DNA of 64,000 nucleotides from Acanthochlamys bracteata (GCA_019914995.1 CM034139.1:1307001-1371000), one strand, 5' to 3'; positions 1-12,712 are shown, numbered from the stretch's first letter. Notes: generated from the letters alone by a model not told the origin. Made by a program: numbers and translations.

Positions 1-1595
1 TCATAGAATCAAATTGGTCTAAATTTTATGAGAGCCTAACTTGCTCTGAATTCTTACTCACCGTTACCGCACACTAGAGCAAGTTGGGCTCTCATAAGTT
101 AAGGAGCAGGTAACGGTTTTCGAGACCAAATCACTAGAATTCTGAGCGATCGACGTATTTGATGTATGATAAAATGCTTAGATGAGAAGAAATTATAGAT
201 GACTCATTCTTGAGAGAGAGATTACTAAATTAAGAATAAATAGATTAGTCCTATATTAAATAAAAATAAGATAAAAAGAGGGTTAATATATTAGAGAGTT
301 ATATAATCTATTGGATTAAGCTTTTGGATTGAATTGAATTTTCTAGTGTATTGATCGGACACTTTGGATATCTTATTTCAGTTATCTGCTATGTTGTTGT
401 ATTTTTCAAATTTAGTGGAGCATGATTCAAAACAAAAAAATAAAAATTCCACGAAAGCGTAGTTTAAATTAGCTAGTTGAATGATTCAAGACAAGAGGTA
501 ATCAATCAACTTCTTCAAAACGACACGAAAAATGTCATCTTAGGTACGTGTTGCCGAATTCTTCCCAAAAAAAATCAATCAATCAAATTCATGGAACGTA
601 TCAATGAGTGACGCATGTATACAGCTAGAAGCCTAGAACCTTAAACGACTACAAGCCAAGACGAAAACGGACGCCAGCCGTCATTCAGAAAGACGTCATA
701 CTATAAGAGACTGTTTGAGATTATTTTAAATAAATTATTTTAAAAATAATGTTTGGTAAAATGTTTTAAACATTAAAAATATTTTTTTTAATTTAAAAAA
801 TATTATAAAAATTTATAATATATGTTATCGAAAAGCTAACTTTTAAAAATAGATTAACTATTTTTAAAAATTAAAAATTAAAAAAAAAAGATTTAAATGA
901 AGAGTCAAATGACTCTTAAAATATCATTGTACTAGTTTAAATAAAAAAACAACACGTTACATGCATTGTTCCATTAGAATAATAAATGAAAGTTTATTAA
1001 TGTTTGTCCCCACATATACTTTGTCAAAAGGTCCTTACAACAACAAAAAATGCTTAGTTGGCTATGAGAAAGAGTTGTCATCATTTGGTTTGGTTTACAA
1101 CCACATGAGAAACATTATTCAGAAAGCTTATACATCTTTAACCTTGCAAATGTTCTGTGTTAGAATTTAACTAGCAAGTAGAACTGATTGAGGACTCTGA
1201 AAAACTTTGCTTTTATCAAACCAATTGTTTAGTCTAATTCAAAACATAACAGAAAAAAAGGTAAACTTCTGATACACATGATTTAGACTGTTAGTTAAAA
1301 AAGAAAACAAAAAAAGTTATCAGAACTTTTAACGTTAGAAATTAGAGAGGATTAGCATCATGTACACCATGGAATTTTCTAATTACTTCGAGCCCGTATT
1401 TGGAATCAACCAAGAACAACGAAGAAAACCGGTAGAGTACCCGATGTGCACAAATTAATATTCACACTTGGGATAGATAAATCATTGCTTAGAAATTTGA
1501 AAGAAACTGCATAATAGTTCAAAAAAAAAAAAAAAAAAAAAAAAGAAAATCTAGATGTGTTTTAATGAAACGAGCATTTCATCAAAAACCATCAA
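1..1595. other. AT-rich sequence, first intron or 3' flank of the MATE gene
   Basis: No further MATE exon is recognisable on the minus strand here, so this stretch is either the long first intron of the gene whose exon 1 is at 1746-2018 or unrelated flank. It holds A/T homopolymers, including a poly-A tract near 1521-1543. Near 706-960 an AT-rich block begins with a GACTGTTTG-like motif reminiscent of hAT-type MITEs, but no matching right terminus was found. Short open frames here show no family resemblance. Confidence 0.4.
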
Positions 1596-1745
1596 TTATT
1601 TTTTTTCAGTAGGGAAAAGTTGATTCTGTAGATTCCAAAGCCCTAAATTTCTTTCCAAAAAACAAAAATATTGGAGAGTAAGAAAATGTGTAGAGAGAAA
1701 AGAAACGGAGTATATATATATATATATAGAAAGAAATATGCTTAC

Positions 1746-2018
1746 CAGAAGGCTGAATCCGGTGACGGCTGTGAGAGAAGTAGCCATAGCAGCACCGGAG
1801 AGTTGGAGCTCTCCGACGTGTCCAACCATCATCAAGGAGATAACCTGAAGGCCGTAACTTGAAACTGTTACTGCAATCATCGGCCCTGCTATCTTTCCCA
1901 TGACCTTCAGCTCCAAACCAATTCTCTCCCATCTCGACGGCTCCTTTACCGTTGTTGTTCCTGTTGCTGCTCCGTCTGTTGGAACATGTAGTAGGCCTTC
2001 TTCCAGTTCATTAGCCAT
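1746..2018 (-). CDS. MATE efflux transporter (DETOXIFICATION family), exon 1 only
   Basis: This is the first exon of a multidrug and toxic compound extrusion transporter, a membrane antiporter that exports secondary metabolites, organic acids or xenobiotics in exchange for H+ or Na+. The exon encodes about 91 residues. A hydrophilic acidic N-terminus carries a W-x-R motif (SRWERIG), followed by the family's first membrane segment with the conserved KxxGxIAGPM, SLMMVGHVGEL and TAVTGFSLL motifs. This matches the start of DTX1/DTX16-like plant MATEs. The ATG at 2016-2018 sits in a good plant context (gccATGGC). The exon ends at a GTAAG donor (cttac on the plus strand at 1741-1745). Frame read-through past the donor enters a TA-repeat and loses similarity, so the splice is supported. 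Full-length MATEs have about 480-500 residues and 12 membrane segments; the remaining exons are expected to the left, outside the window. The substrate cannot be told from this exon. Confidence 0.85.
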
Positions 2019-3699
2019 GGCTCTCGGTTTCTTCTCTGCTATCTGCTGTGCACTGCAGTAGGTTCTGATGAGCCTTTGGTTTTAATGGAGAAGACAGTTA
2101 GCTAGTCGTGCTCCGTAGAGATATGAAGACTACGAATTGAATCGAATTGAATTAATTAATCATGGAGTTACTGTTTGGGAAACTGAGGACCCTTCTTTCT
2201 CACGTGGTACATTAATAAACATGCACTTATTTTCTTCTCAAGTTTTACGAAGGTTTTCATTTTTGGTCTATACTTTAACTAATTAAATATCGGAACCGTC
2301 CGAATTTATCTAAAGTACGTAGTAGACTTTTTAAAATACTTACTAAATGATACAATCACCTAATTAGATGTGTTGAAAGTTGTTCCATATATTTAAAATA
2401 ATTAGAAAGTAAAAAAAAATTCTACTTTGTAAAATTTTATTATTAATTATTTTGATTATTTTTAAGGTAAAAAACTCCTTTTAAAAAAAATTTCCAAAAA
2501 TATATTTTTTTTTAAAAATCTTTTTTAAATAAGTATACTCAAATATTTCCTAATTTTGATACACAGTCTCGTTATTGAAGGTTCATACGGATCAACTTAG
2601 GCTGATTTCCAATTCTGATAGTGGATTTTCTGATCAACTTGTAAAATGCTTTTAACAAAATTGAATAAAAATTCTTATGCATCAACTTCTACTCCAAAAA
2701 TCTGCTTGATATGTTGCATGGATTCTTTTGTTGTTTAGCATGCATGCATTTAATAGAATAGGCCCTTGAAAATTTGTTTCCACATTAATCAGATCTTTCA
2801 TTTCTTTCTTCTCTCATTAATTGTTTGATCCCATCTTTCACGATCCTCTTAATTACTGAGCCCACCAATTCTTTCAATATATTTTGATTGTTTTTGTTTC
2901 TTCAAAATTGATAATGTTTATTTAATATGAATTGTACTGTGCATGCATTGAATCTCTAGGCGGAGCCCAAGAAATTGACCACCCATGAGTAACTAACAAT
3001 CTCTTTGCATACTAGATGGATATTTACACACGAGAAGGATAAGATCAATTCCGCCGAAAGAGGAAGGTTACTAAATTCATAATAGGGTATATTTTTGTCA
3101 ATGATAAATAATTTTCTAATTAAAATTATTTAACAATAATGTTATATATTATTTTGTAATAATTAACTTTTATAAATTATTTACTAAAAGTTTATTTTTT
3201 AGAAAAATAATTTGTAAAAGTTACTTTTTATGAGCGAATTATACAGGGTCATAATCTCTGGTCCCAAATCTTTACCAAAATGGTACTCATAAAAAGACCC
3301 AAATTCAGGCTAAATAGATATTTTATAAAGAAGATATTTGTATTGAATATTTTGGGAGAATATTTTAGAGATATGTTCTTCACCGTTCTATCAAAGCAAT
3401 CACCATTGTTATTTTATAGGCGGTATAATGGCAAAGAACCCGTGACTTATAACCATCAAAAAATAGTTGTAATCATCAAATTCTTGTAAGCTATTTAAAT
3501 ATTCTAGTAAAACTTTCTTTCATCCATACTTCTCTATTTGCTTTTGCTCAATTTTCTTGGTATTATTTCAGAATTCTTTAGGCTTACGTAGCAACTTAAC
3601 ATAAAAGTTGTTTAAATGTTGCACAGGTACTGTTGAAAACTATAGTCCTATGACAATAGGTATTATCCAAAGTTTCATTAGTTGGATACTAAAGTAACA
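2019..3699. other. 5' flank of the MATE gene and AT-rich intergenic DNA
   Basis: Bases just above 2018 are the presumed 5' UTR and promoter of the minus-strand MATE gene. A polypyrimidine-rich leader is visible, but no convincing TATA box. From about 2230 to 3700 the sequence is AT-rich and shows no coding similarity. The one open frame at 3280-3489 is low-complexity and unlike any family I recognise. Confidence 0.4.
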
Positions 3700-4846
3700 C
3701 TCATACAGTGATGGCGGCTCAGTAGGACGTCATCGCTACTAAGGAGGTGCATCAAGAGCAAGCTAGCGGGATGAACGATCAAACACCAATAGAAGCTCGT
3801 AGGAAGTCCAAACCTCCATATACGTATACTGTAGAGTTACGCATTGCTAGTTCGGAGTAAATCGTTCTAGGTATAGATTCTAACATAATAATTGGTAAAC
3901 AGCTTGATGACTTAGATGTGAAAATTCTCAAGCCGTAAAGACGTCTACTCAAGAGTTTAGCAAGTCTTTCAAGAGAAATCTTAATACTCTCATGCAAGAT
4001 GTCTCTACTCTGTGCAATTTCATAAAACACATAATGCGCACTATCCGCACCAAAATAGAGAAAATTTGTCTGGCACAAGCACAGCTTTGCCGCTAGTCTT
4101 GTTTTTTGCACCATAGTTGGAATATGGAGGCTAAGCGTGTCCACTTAAAATGGCATCCCAAAAGTCACTTTGGTGGAAATCTTTCACTTTAGACTAGAAT
4201 AGTACTTTAATGCAACGAGTATACACGATGAAATTGTGCTACTCCCACCTATCTGAGAGGGTAGCCCAATTATGCTAGCGTTATAAGTATGATGAAATTG
4301 GCAAACTTATTTATGCCATAGAGATATTGGAAGAATTTAAGTGGGAACTCCGTAAAACATTTCTCTGCAAGTAACATAGAAAAGGAGGCTCATGGCCACC
4401 TATACCGACTAAAACAAACAAGACCCACTGTGACTACATCTTCACTAACCTGATGTTGGAGATAGACGACATGTTCGTAATGGCTCCCTTTTTTACTTTT
4501 TCGATGGCCTCAAGGATTGTGCAAGGGTAGAACTACAACAGTGTGGTCTAGAGTATGTAGACACTATCGTCATTGCAGCTGAGTACCTTACGGATTACTC
4601 TTTTCAGTTTCATATAAAAGTGGGAGAGATGAGGGCGGACAATAGAGTCAAGCCCGTAACATCGGCCGAAAATCTCATGGTAGAAAGGACAAGCACGATA
4701 AACTAGCTGAAAGTGAGAGTGTTGTTCCAAAACCGAAAAGGCCACACTTCACTGTGATGGACCGCATTGTGTACGGGACTGCCCAAAGAATAAGACTCTC
4801 AATGCCTTGATCTTTTCCAGTACAAGGAATCACCAGTGAAAGAGTC
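3700..4846 (+). mobile_element. Gypsy fossil C, left piece (gag region)
   Basis: This is an old Ty3/gypsy remnant. Plus-strand translation near 4490-4600 resembles the gag core of the 34-kb element D (phrases like FFDGLKDCARVEL and AAEYL). Near 4740-4820 a CCHC zinc-knuckle region reads CDGPHCVRDCPKN, very close to D's CDGPHMARECPKR. The piece runs up to the 5' LTR of element A, and the story resumes at 10700 with protease and RT parts, so A landed inside C. No LTRs of C are recognised. It is heavily broken (many breaks) and is the oldest gypsy copy in the window. Confidence 0.6.
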
Positions 4847-5301
4847 TGTTACAGTTGACAGTAATGAGACATTACTAATGTACTAGCACTTGAACTCACA
4901 ATGACATCTTGTGCACATAATACTAATCGGACATCCATCCTTACCAGAGCTAGGGTTGGCATTCCACCTAAACGGAACCCTAAGTACTTTCCACATGGCA
5001 CTCCATCCAACCTGACAATGATCTGATGTTCCTCTACCTTTTAGGAACAATTGTTGGATGCCTCAGAAGTCTCCGACGGTCAAGTTCCTTGCACGCTATG
5101 ATATCTGAAGATCTTTAAATGAATAGTTGCTGCTCCTAGTGCTGGGAGCTGTTCCCTGTAATTCAAGTATATAATTGTAAGCTCGTTGAGCAGAAATGGG
5201 GAGAGAGAGTTAATCTTATTTTCTTAACTTGTTCCATTAGAATTAGTTAACTTGTTTTGTTACTTAGCTAATAGCTTGTGATTCTCCGTGGAACCGCAAC
5301 A
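4847..5301 (+). repeat. 5' LTR of gypsy element A
   Basis: A direct repeat of about 455 bp that begins TGTTACAG and ends CCGCAACA, matched by the copy at 10233-10694. It ends immediately before a tRNA-type primer-binding motif. Confidence 0.93.
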
Positions 5302-5302
5302 A

Positions 5303-5317
5303 GTGGTAGCATAAGCA
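5303..5317 (+). other. Primer-binding site of element A
   Basis: The sequence GTGGTAGCATAAGC directly after the 5' LTR resembles the TGGTATCAGAGC site complementary to initiator-Met tRNA used by many plant LTR elements. It is diverged from that consensus. Confidence 0.6.
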
Positions 5318-6850
5318 ATAATCTTCGGACAACGGTGGTGGCTCCAACAGGCGAAGAATCGAATTCTTCGGCCGAGACATCACCGAAAGTGGGCACAAAT
5401 TTCTGTCGACCTCTTTCATCCCCTTCTCTACACAGAACAGAGCCTGCAGAACGAGAGCAATTGCAATTGCTAATTACTCAAATCGCTACTAGCTTCGCAC
5501 TGATAGTTGAAAAACAAGACAAAATAGGAAAAACAATGAAGGAACTCATGCAAACTCGTGGTGATCCAAGTCCTATCTCATCACGAAGACATATAGAATC
5601 AGTAGAAACGCCGGAGATCACTACAACGAACTTTTGCCCCATCCCTTCCCTCCCTCTGTCCACCATACCACCTCTATTACATAATTCTTTATCTATTCCC
5701 CTCCCGACCCAAACACAAAACAGCCATACACTATTCTTTCCACAAATGTCACTACCGAGTCACTCCCCACCTCAATTTTTTAATCCTTATCTAACCACTT
5801 TATTTTTCACAACTTCTCCACCTGCCACCTCAAACAATTCCCTCCCTGTCCCTCCACCAAGTGCTAGCCTTGCATGGCCTTCTTCCACGGCAAACATTTC
5901 CAAACCTACGTCACCTCCCCAAATTCAAACTGCTCCTCTACTCTTGCATTCGGTCCCACCAACAACTCCTATTTTTTTCTCCGGTATGCCACAATCTCAG
6001 ATGAATGTTTTTTCTTCTTCAGGACCTCATACCCCACCCCAGTTTGGACATCGCCCACACCCACACGTTGGGACGCATGACATGCTATCACAATCACTAC
6101 CACGTGACAAACATAAACTTCTTACCTTTGACGGCACTGAACCGCAAGAATGGTTATACTCGGCCAAAAAATATTTTCGCTACCATCGCATTGCACCTCA
6201 AGAACGTATTGCCATTGTGCCCATGTACTTCACTGGCGAAGCTAATCGGTGGTACCAAAATTTCGAAAGAGACCGGCAACACCATTCTTGGGATGAGCTA
6301 TCCGATGCAATTCTACGTCGATCTAGGCCAACTGCATTTGGTGATCTAGTTTTGCACTTCAACGACTCTCGCAAATTGGATCCGTCGCAGACTACTATAA
6401 GGCGTTTGAGGACCTCCGGACTCGCATGTCTTTCGCAACTGAGCGAGACCTCGTCGGACGATTTTGCGGTGAGCTTCAACAGCAGTTAGCCTTAGAGGTA
6501 ATGGCTCAGAGACCTCAAGACCTACAGTCGGCTTATATGCTAGCCAGGCTTTACGAACAGAAGGTCTTCATGGAGCAAACTCCTAAGCCGTGGCGACCAC
6601 TATCATCCAGATCCTTTGCTACTGGTTCATCTATGCAAAGTTACTCTTCCGCTTTTGCCTTCACGGCTCCTGCTACTTCCAGCACTTTGGCTCCATCATC
6701 CACACATGCTACTAGAACTCATCCGACGAAGTTGTCCATGGCAGAAATTAATCTCCGTCGCGCCAAGGGCCTTTGCTTATACTGTGACACGAAATATGAC
6801 CGCAACCACAGGTGTTCTGTACGCCTATACACCATTGCTGGTATTGAAGA
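5318..6850 (+). pseudogene. gag region of element A
   Basis: The capsid/nucleocapsid region. It starts with a proline- and serine-rich N-terminal stretch, followed by the retrotransposon gag core (motifs KLLTFDGTEPQEWLYSA, GEANRWYQNFERDR and HHSWDEL). A CCHC-like knuckle follows near 6774-6815 (CLYCDTKYDRNHRC). The same core and knuckle occur in element B. This is a fossil copy; limits are approximate. Confidence 0.85.
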
Positions 6851-6929
6851 TGACCAACTCGATGAACCATATATGGAGGAGACAATCCCTGAGGATGCAA
6901 CTCTATCCTTAAGTGCTATTCATGGACTA

Positions 6930-8770
6930 GTTGGACCTCAAACCATCAGAGTCGTTGGCTGCATCAAGAAACACGAGGTTTTCATTCTTATCTACTCCAG
7001 CAGCACGCATAATTTCATTACTGACCGGTTAGCCAAGCACCTACACCTTCCTGCCACTCCAGTAAAACCTCTTCGTGTGGAACTCGCCGATGGCCGCCCA
7101 CAATCTATTGAAGTCATCTACCAACACATCCCGTTATCTGTCCAGGGTGCTGACCTGACTGTGGATGCATATCCTTTTCCACTAGGTGGTATGGATATTG
7201 TCCTGGGCATTCAATGGCTTGAAAGTCTTAGTGACGTTACTTGTAATTAGAAACGTTCAGACATGCATTTCTCATTGCACGGCCATGATTTTATTTTCCA
7301 AGGCATCAGGGATGAAGGCGTCTCTCGTCTTACTAGCATTCAGCAACTAGGCTCATTGTGTGCTATTCGTCTCCTACCTATCTTTGCAGCTACACAACCA
7401 CCTGCACCAATACCGGCAGACCTCCAAACTCTTCTGTCGCAATATTCAACAGTCTTTACACCGACTCACGGCTTACCTCCTGGTCGTCCATATGATCACC
7501 GCATTCCACTGTTTCCAGGTGCTTTTACTTCAAACCTCCGGCCCTATCGGTATCCTTGCATCCAAAAATCAGAAATAGAACAGATTGTCAAAGAAATGCT
7601 CGCGAAGGGCATTATACGTCCAAGCTTCTCTGCCTTCTCTTCTCCTGTTCTGCTTGTCAAGAAGAAGGATGGATCTTGGCGATTCTGTGTGGACTACCGC
7701 ACACTAAACGGGATAACAATTAAGGATAAGTACCCAATTCCGATTATTGACGAACTCCTGGACAAATTACATAGAGCTCAGTTTTTTTCCAAATTAGATT
7801 TGAAATCTAGATATCACGAGATTCGAGTTCACAATGACGATGTCCATAAGACGGCTTTCAGAACTCATGACGGCCATTACGAGTTTCTTGTGATGCCGTT
7901 TGGGCTCACAAATGCGCCGGCAACTTTTCAATCTCTTATGAATGACATCTTTTGTCCTTATCTACGCAAATTCGTCCTTGTATTTTTTGATGACATTTTG
8001 GTTTACAGTTCGTTTTGTCAAGAACATCTCTGACACTAGTTCTCTCCAGGTTGCAAGAAGAAGGGCTTCGGGCGAACCTTTCCAAGTATCTTTTTGCTCG
8101 TTCTTCCATAGAATATTTGGGACACATTGTCTCCGCCGACGGCATATCCACTGATCCCTTGAAGGTGCAGGCGATGGTTGATTGGCCAACGCCCACGTCT
8201 ATCACTTTCTTGCGGGGATTCCTAAGATTGACCGGCTATTATTGCCGATTCGTCAAGGACTATGGTAAGTTGGCCGCTCCCTTGACAGCTCTTCTTAAAA
8301 AGGAATCCTTCTCCTGGTCTAGTGATGAGGCCGAGGCCTTTCAGACACTCAAAGTTGCCATGGCATCTACCCTGGTTTTAACTTGTCCTAATTTCGAGCA
8401 ACCTTCACTATAGAGACTGATGCATCCGGCTATGGTTTAGGTGCAGTTTTATCACAAGGCAAACAACCAATTGCCTACTTCAGCAAAGCCCTATCTGGTG
8501 CAGCACTTGCCCGATCCACTTATGAAAAAGAACTTATGGCATTAGTTCTTGCGGTGCAACACTGACGACCTTATCTTCTGGGACGTTGTTTCCTAATCAG
8601 AACTGATCACCTGAACCTAAAATATCTTTTGGAGCAACGGCTTGCTACTCCGGCACAGCATAAGTGGCTAGTGAAATTATTATGATATGACTATGCAATT
8701 GAATATCGATCTGGGAAGGAGAATGTTGTTGCCGACGCCTTATCTCGGTATCCTATCGCATCACTCCCTG
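6930..8770 (+). pseudogene. Protease, reverse transcriptase and RNase H region of element A
   Basis: An aspartic-protease region with the THNFI signature lies around 6950-7240. The reverse transcriptase follows at about 7560-8040 ([27 protein letters not shown] and FFDDILVYS, the Ty3/gypsy form of the catalytic box). The RT connection and RNase H follow at about 8050-8760 (LGHIVSADG, ending in a DALSR-like motif). The gypsy-type order PR-RT-RH-IN is clear. This is a fossil copy; limits are approximate. Confidence 0.88.
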
Positions 8771-8939
8771 CTTTTACCACAATTCAATCATCTTTTTGGG
8801 ATGACCTTAGGCGAGCTCAAGCTTCATACCTAGATACTCAATCTCTTATTCAACAGTTGCGTTCCAATGACACTTCAGCATTAACCATGAGCAATGGCCT
8901 TCTCCTATGGAAGCATCGGATCTAGATTCCAGCTGCCTC

Positions 8940-10170
8940 TTCTCTCCGGCAACAGCTATTGTTCGAAGCCCACAATTCTGCGCAGGCCGAACATGGAGGT
9001 AGGTTTCGGACTTATAAACGTCTTTCTAACATATTTTACTGGCCAGGGATGAGCAAAGACGTTCAGCTACACATCGCTGCTATGACACATGCATTCGGGC
9101 GAAAACCTCTTCACTTCATCCAGCTGGGCTTCTTCAACCCTTGCCAATTCCAGACACTATTTGGACGGATTTGTCGATGGATTTCATCGATGGTTTACCG
9201 CTCTCTGAATGCAAGGACGTCATTTTAGTCGTCGTTGATCGTTTGTCAAAGTATGGACGTTTTCTTCCATTGCGACACCCCTATACAGCATCTTCTTTTG
9301 CAGAGATCTTCGCACGTGAAATTATTAAGCTTCACGGGAGACCAGAAACGATTGTCAGTGATCGCGATGCGGTATTTCTTAGCTCCTTCTGGAAGGAACT
9401 TCATAGATTGCAAGGCACCACGCTCCATATGAGCTCCTCCTACCATCCGCAATCCGATGGCCAGACAAAGGTCCTCAATCGGGGCCTTGAATCTTACTTG
9501 CGATGTTTTGTAGTCGAACACCCAAGACAATGGATGCGTTGGTTACACTGGGCAGAATACTCTTATAATAATAGTGTCCATTTTGCAACGGAAATATCTC
9601 CGTTTGAGGCTGTTTATGGTCGTTCCCCACCATCCTTAGTTGCCTTGTTCGCAGGACCTGCTAAGACTGACTGTATCGACTCTCAATTGCGTGAACGCGA
9701 TGTGATCCTTTGTGACCTCAAGCTCCACCTCTAGAAAGCACAAAATCAAATGAAACAGACAGCTGATCGGCACCGCCGAGACACAATGTTTCAGCCGGGT
9801 GACACCATTTTTCTTAAATTACAGCCATATAGGCAAGCGTCACTCGCGGATCGTCGTTATCATAAGCTACGACATAGGTTCTATAGTCCTTTCCAAGTAC
9901 TGGAGCGCGTGGAACATGTGGCATATTGTTTGAATCTTCCGGCTGAGTCCAAAATTCATCCGGTCGTACATGTTCCCCAACTAAAGGACGGACGCTCTGT
10001 GTCCCCCCCTCGTTACCGATCAGTTGCCTAGGTTATCTGAGGATGGCTATCTACACCTCAAACCATATCGTATACTGGGTTATCGCAACATTCCTATAGG
10101 CAACTCTAGCTGCAGAGAAGCGCTAATTGCTTGGGAAGATTTGCCTACTGAGTATGCCACGTGGGAAGAT
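8940..10170 (+). pseudogene. Integrase and chromodomain-like tail of element A
   Basis: An H2C2-type N-terminal region is followed by an integrase core (TIWTDLSMDFIDGLP, then IVSDRDAVF and SSYHPQSDGQT). A GPF/Y-type C-terminal module follows (FQPGDTIFLKLQPYRQ, FYSPFQVLERV and HPVVHVPQLK). Near 10110-10170 a chromodomain-like stretch reads IAWEDLPTEYATWED. This supports assignment to the chromovirus branch of Ty3/gypsy. Limits are approximate. Confidence 0.85.
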
Positions 10171-10232
10171 TGAGCGATTGTGCGCCGAAGGTTCTCCCTC
10201 GAGGACGAAGTCGATTCTCAAGCAGGGGGGAA

Positions 10233-10694
10233 TGTTACAGCTGACAGTAATGAAGAAGCTGACATTACTAATGTACCAGCACTTGAACTCACAATGATAT
10301 CTTGTGCACATAATACTAATCGGACATTCATCCTTACCAGAGCTAGGGCTGGCATTCCATCTAAACGGAACCCTAAGTACTTTCCACATGGCACTCCATC
10401 CAACTTGACAATGATCTGATGTTCCTCTACTTTTTAGGAACAATTGTTGGATGCCTCAGAAGTCTCCGACGGTCAAGTTCCTTACACGCTATGATATCTG
10501 AAGATCTTTAAATGAATATTTGCTGCTCCTAGTGCTGGGAGCTGTTCCCTGTAATTCAAGTATATAATTGTAAGCTCGTTGAGCAGAAAGGGGGAGAGAG
10601 AGTTAATCTTATTTTCTTAACTTGTTCCATTAGAATTAGTTAACTTGTTTTGTTACTTAGCTAATAGCTTGTGATTCTCTGTAGAACCGCAACA
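10233..10694 (+). repeat. 3' LTR of gypsy element A
   Basis: Direct repeat of 4847-5301, about 97 percent alike by eye, preceded by a polypurine tract and followed by AAGTC, the right-hand target duplication. A TATATAA-like box near 10560 would be the LTR promoter. Confidence 0.93.
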
Positions 10695-10699
10695 AAGTC

Positions 10700-11707
10700 G
10701 TGAGCAGGTTTAGGTTCCCGCCAAAGATTGGGAGCACTTAAACACAACTCACCACCTGCATCTCCTATAGGGCTCATGTTCGTGACCGCTACTATCATCG
10801 GTAAGACTGCTCGTACCTTACTGGATATTGGAGCCCTCCACAATTTTGCTGCCAAAGAGGAGGAAGAGAAGGTAGGTCTCGTGACAACCAAAGAAGGCAG
10901 GACAGTAGAAGCAGTAAATTCACCTGTCAAGCCAATCGTGGTTGCCGCTCAATCCATCCCCAGTGAAATTAGGAACATGGGAAAGGACACTTGACTTCTC
11001 TATCATCCCTACAGACAACTTTGAAGTGGTCCACGTATGGAATTCTTTGACCAAGCATGTATGGCCCAGATGGAACGCATGACCAAGTTGGAAAGGAAGA
11101 CACTATTCACCATGCAATTTAAGAAAGGCCTTAATAAAGACCCAAGCTTCATGATTTCTCTAAGAGATCTCAATGATGGAGAGAATACCGTCGTGTCTAA
11201 AGATCCCACATCTTCTCTCAGGCAAGCCGTCCTTGAGGAATACAAGGATGTGATGCTTGCGAAACTTCCAAAGAAGTTACCCCTAGGACGTGCGGTTGAC
11301 CATCAGATTGAACTAGAGTCAGGTGCCAAACCGTCTACCATGGTACCTTATCGCATGGCACCCCTAGGACTTGAGGAGCTACAAAAACAACTCTAAAACC
11401 TCTTGGATGCAGGATGCATTCAACCCTCAAACGGCACCCTATGGCCCGCCAATGCTCTTCTAGAAGAAGAAGGATGGATCACTTTGCATGTGCATTGATT
11501 ATAGGGCACTCACTAAGATGACTGTCAAGAAAAAATATCACATACCCTTAATAGCTGATCTCCTTGATTAACTTAGGAAGGTTCGGTACTTCATGAAATT
11601 GGATTTGTGTTCTGGGTATTACCAAGTACACATAGCTACATAAATGAACCAAAGACAATATGCGTGACCAGGTACGGTTCGTTTGAATTTCTTGTCATGC
11701 CTTTTTA
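10700..11707 (+). mobile_element. Gypsy fossil C, right piece (protease and RT region)
   Basis: This continues the outer gypsy fossil beyond element A. A protease-like stretch at about 10770-10860 (LLDIGALHNFAAKEE) is followed by a linker and an RT start (RAVDHQIELESGAKP, then KLDLCSGYYQVHIA near 11600-11640). Similarity stops abruptly at about 11707. Broken, with many breaks. The protease linker resembles that of element D, so C and D are probably the same family. Confidence 0.7.
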
Positions 11708-12712
11708 GTGAGACTTTTTGCTGAAAATGTAACTGTTAAAGAAGGAAGTCTCAATTAGGATTTCAATCCTACCTGAGTGCGGAGAGAAATTTGCCGTGTA
11801 ATCTACGATGTTTTTTGGATTCTCTGAAGAGTCTTTTGAGCGAAGAGTTTGAAGAAGAAGAGATTGATTCGCGCTCTGAGATCCTTTCGTAGAATCCAAT
11901 TGAACAAGAACTTGATTTGAAGAACTCTCAATGCTTACGCTAGTGACGAGCCTCATCACTGAACGAAGACTTAGGATTTGATCGAATCCCACAGGAAAGG
12001 AAAATGTTTGGACTTGATTCATTATTTCCTCCTCACTTCGGCTTTAACCACTTGCATGGGCCTGATTGAGAACCAAGGCCTAATTGTTCATCCTTTGTCT
12101 TGTTTCATCTTTTTATTCGTTATTCAACTTCTTCAATCTTCACCTATAAATCACATAAATAATGTAATTTCACTTAGTTGATTGAATATTAATATTTAAC
12201 TATAGCAAAAGAATACTAAACATATACACAATGATTCTCTTATCACATAGCCACCTAATCGATAGAGATTCTTCAGACAAGTCATTTGTAGCAACGGCCT
12301 TTTGCAACTACTTCAAAATTTTCTTGTTTCCAACAAAACAATAATACTTCGGTGACAATAAGAAGAGTAATGGGAGCACTTCTTTTAGCACATAATAGGT
12401 CTCAAGGATCTCTTCTCCTTTACGTGTGCCTTCATTCTATAATAAGGATATTTTCTTTCTTCCTGTGTTTGTGTACTTCATCACCTTTCATTTTGATGGT
12501 AGACCTGCAAGAAAGAAAATTAGTATATAATTTTTTGAGCAAAGACGTTTTGGCTTTAGCGATTCGCGCAAGTGTTGCATCCTCCTCCTTGGCAAATGCT
12601 TTTTTTTTTCATCGCAACGATATTCAACTGCAGAAAATAATATCACTATTGAGAAAACTTGCAGCAAATGTACATCGATTTTAGCAAAGTGCTTTGCTTA
12701 CAGTCAGGCAAG
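11708..12712. other. Unassigned intergenic sequence
   Basis: No LTR, TIR or protein family is recognised. The segment begins exactly where gypsy fossil C stops, so it may be an inserted element or the original flank. The open frames here (for example 11705-12022 minus) are unlike any family I know. Confidence 0.3.

Larger units (their letters stand above)
4847..10694 (+). mobile_element. Gypsy element A: LTR retrotransposon fossil nested in C
   Basis: A Ty3/gypsy chromovirus-type element with both LTRs, a PBS, gag, protease, RT, RNase H, integrase and a chromodomain-like tail in the usual order, followed by a polypurine tract (CAAGCAGGGGGG) directly before the 3' LTR. Flanks give GAGTC on the left and AAGTC on the right, a near-perfect 5-bp target duplication. 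The LTRs differ at about 3 percent of sites by eye, suggesting an insertion about 1 million years old at a generic plant rate. It is broken, with roughly half a dozen breaks along the coding part. It is related to element B at 17.6-23.3 kb through gag and pol, but the two have different LTRs. Confidence 0.92.

Noticed and set aside
700-960. Possible hAT-type MITE starting with a GACTGTTTGAG motif
   Set aside because: No inverse terminus or target duplication could be found on the right.
961-1170. Open frame of 69 codons on the plus strand
   Set aside because: AT-rich, no recognisable motif, lies opposite the presumed intron of the MATE gene.
3280-3489. Open frame of 69 codons on the plus strand
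   Set aside because: Composition and lack of motifs fit chance in AT-rich DNA.
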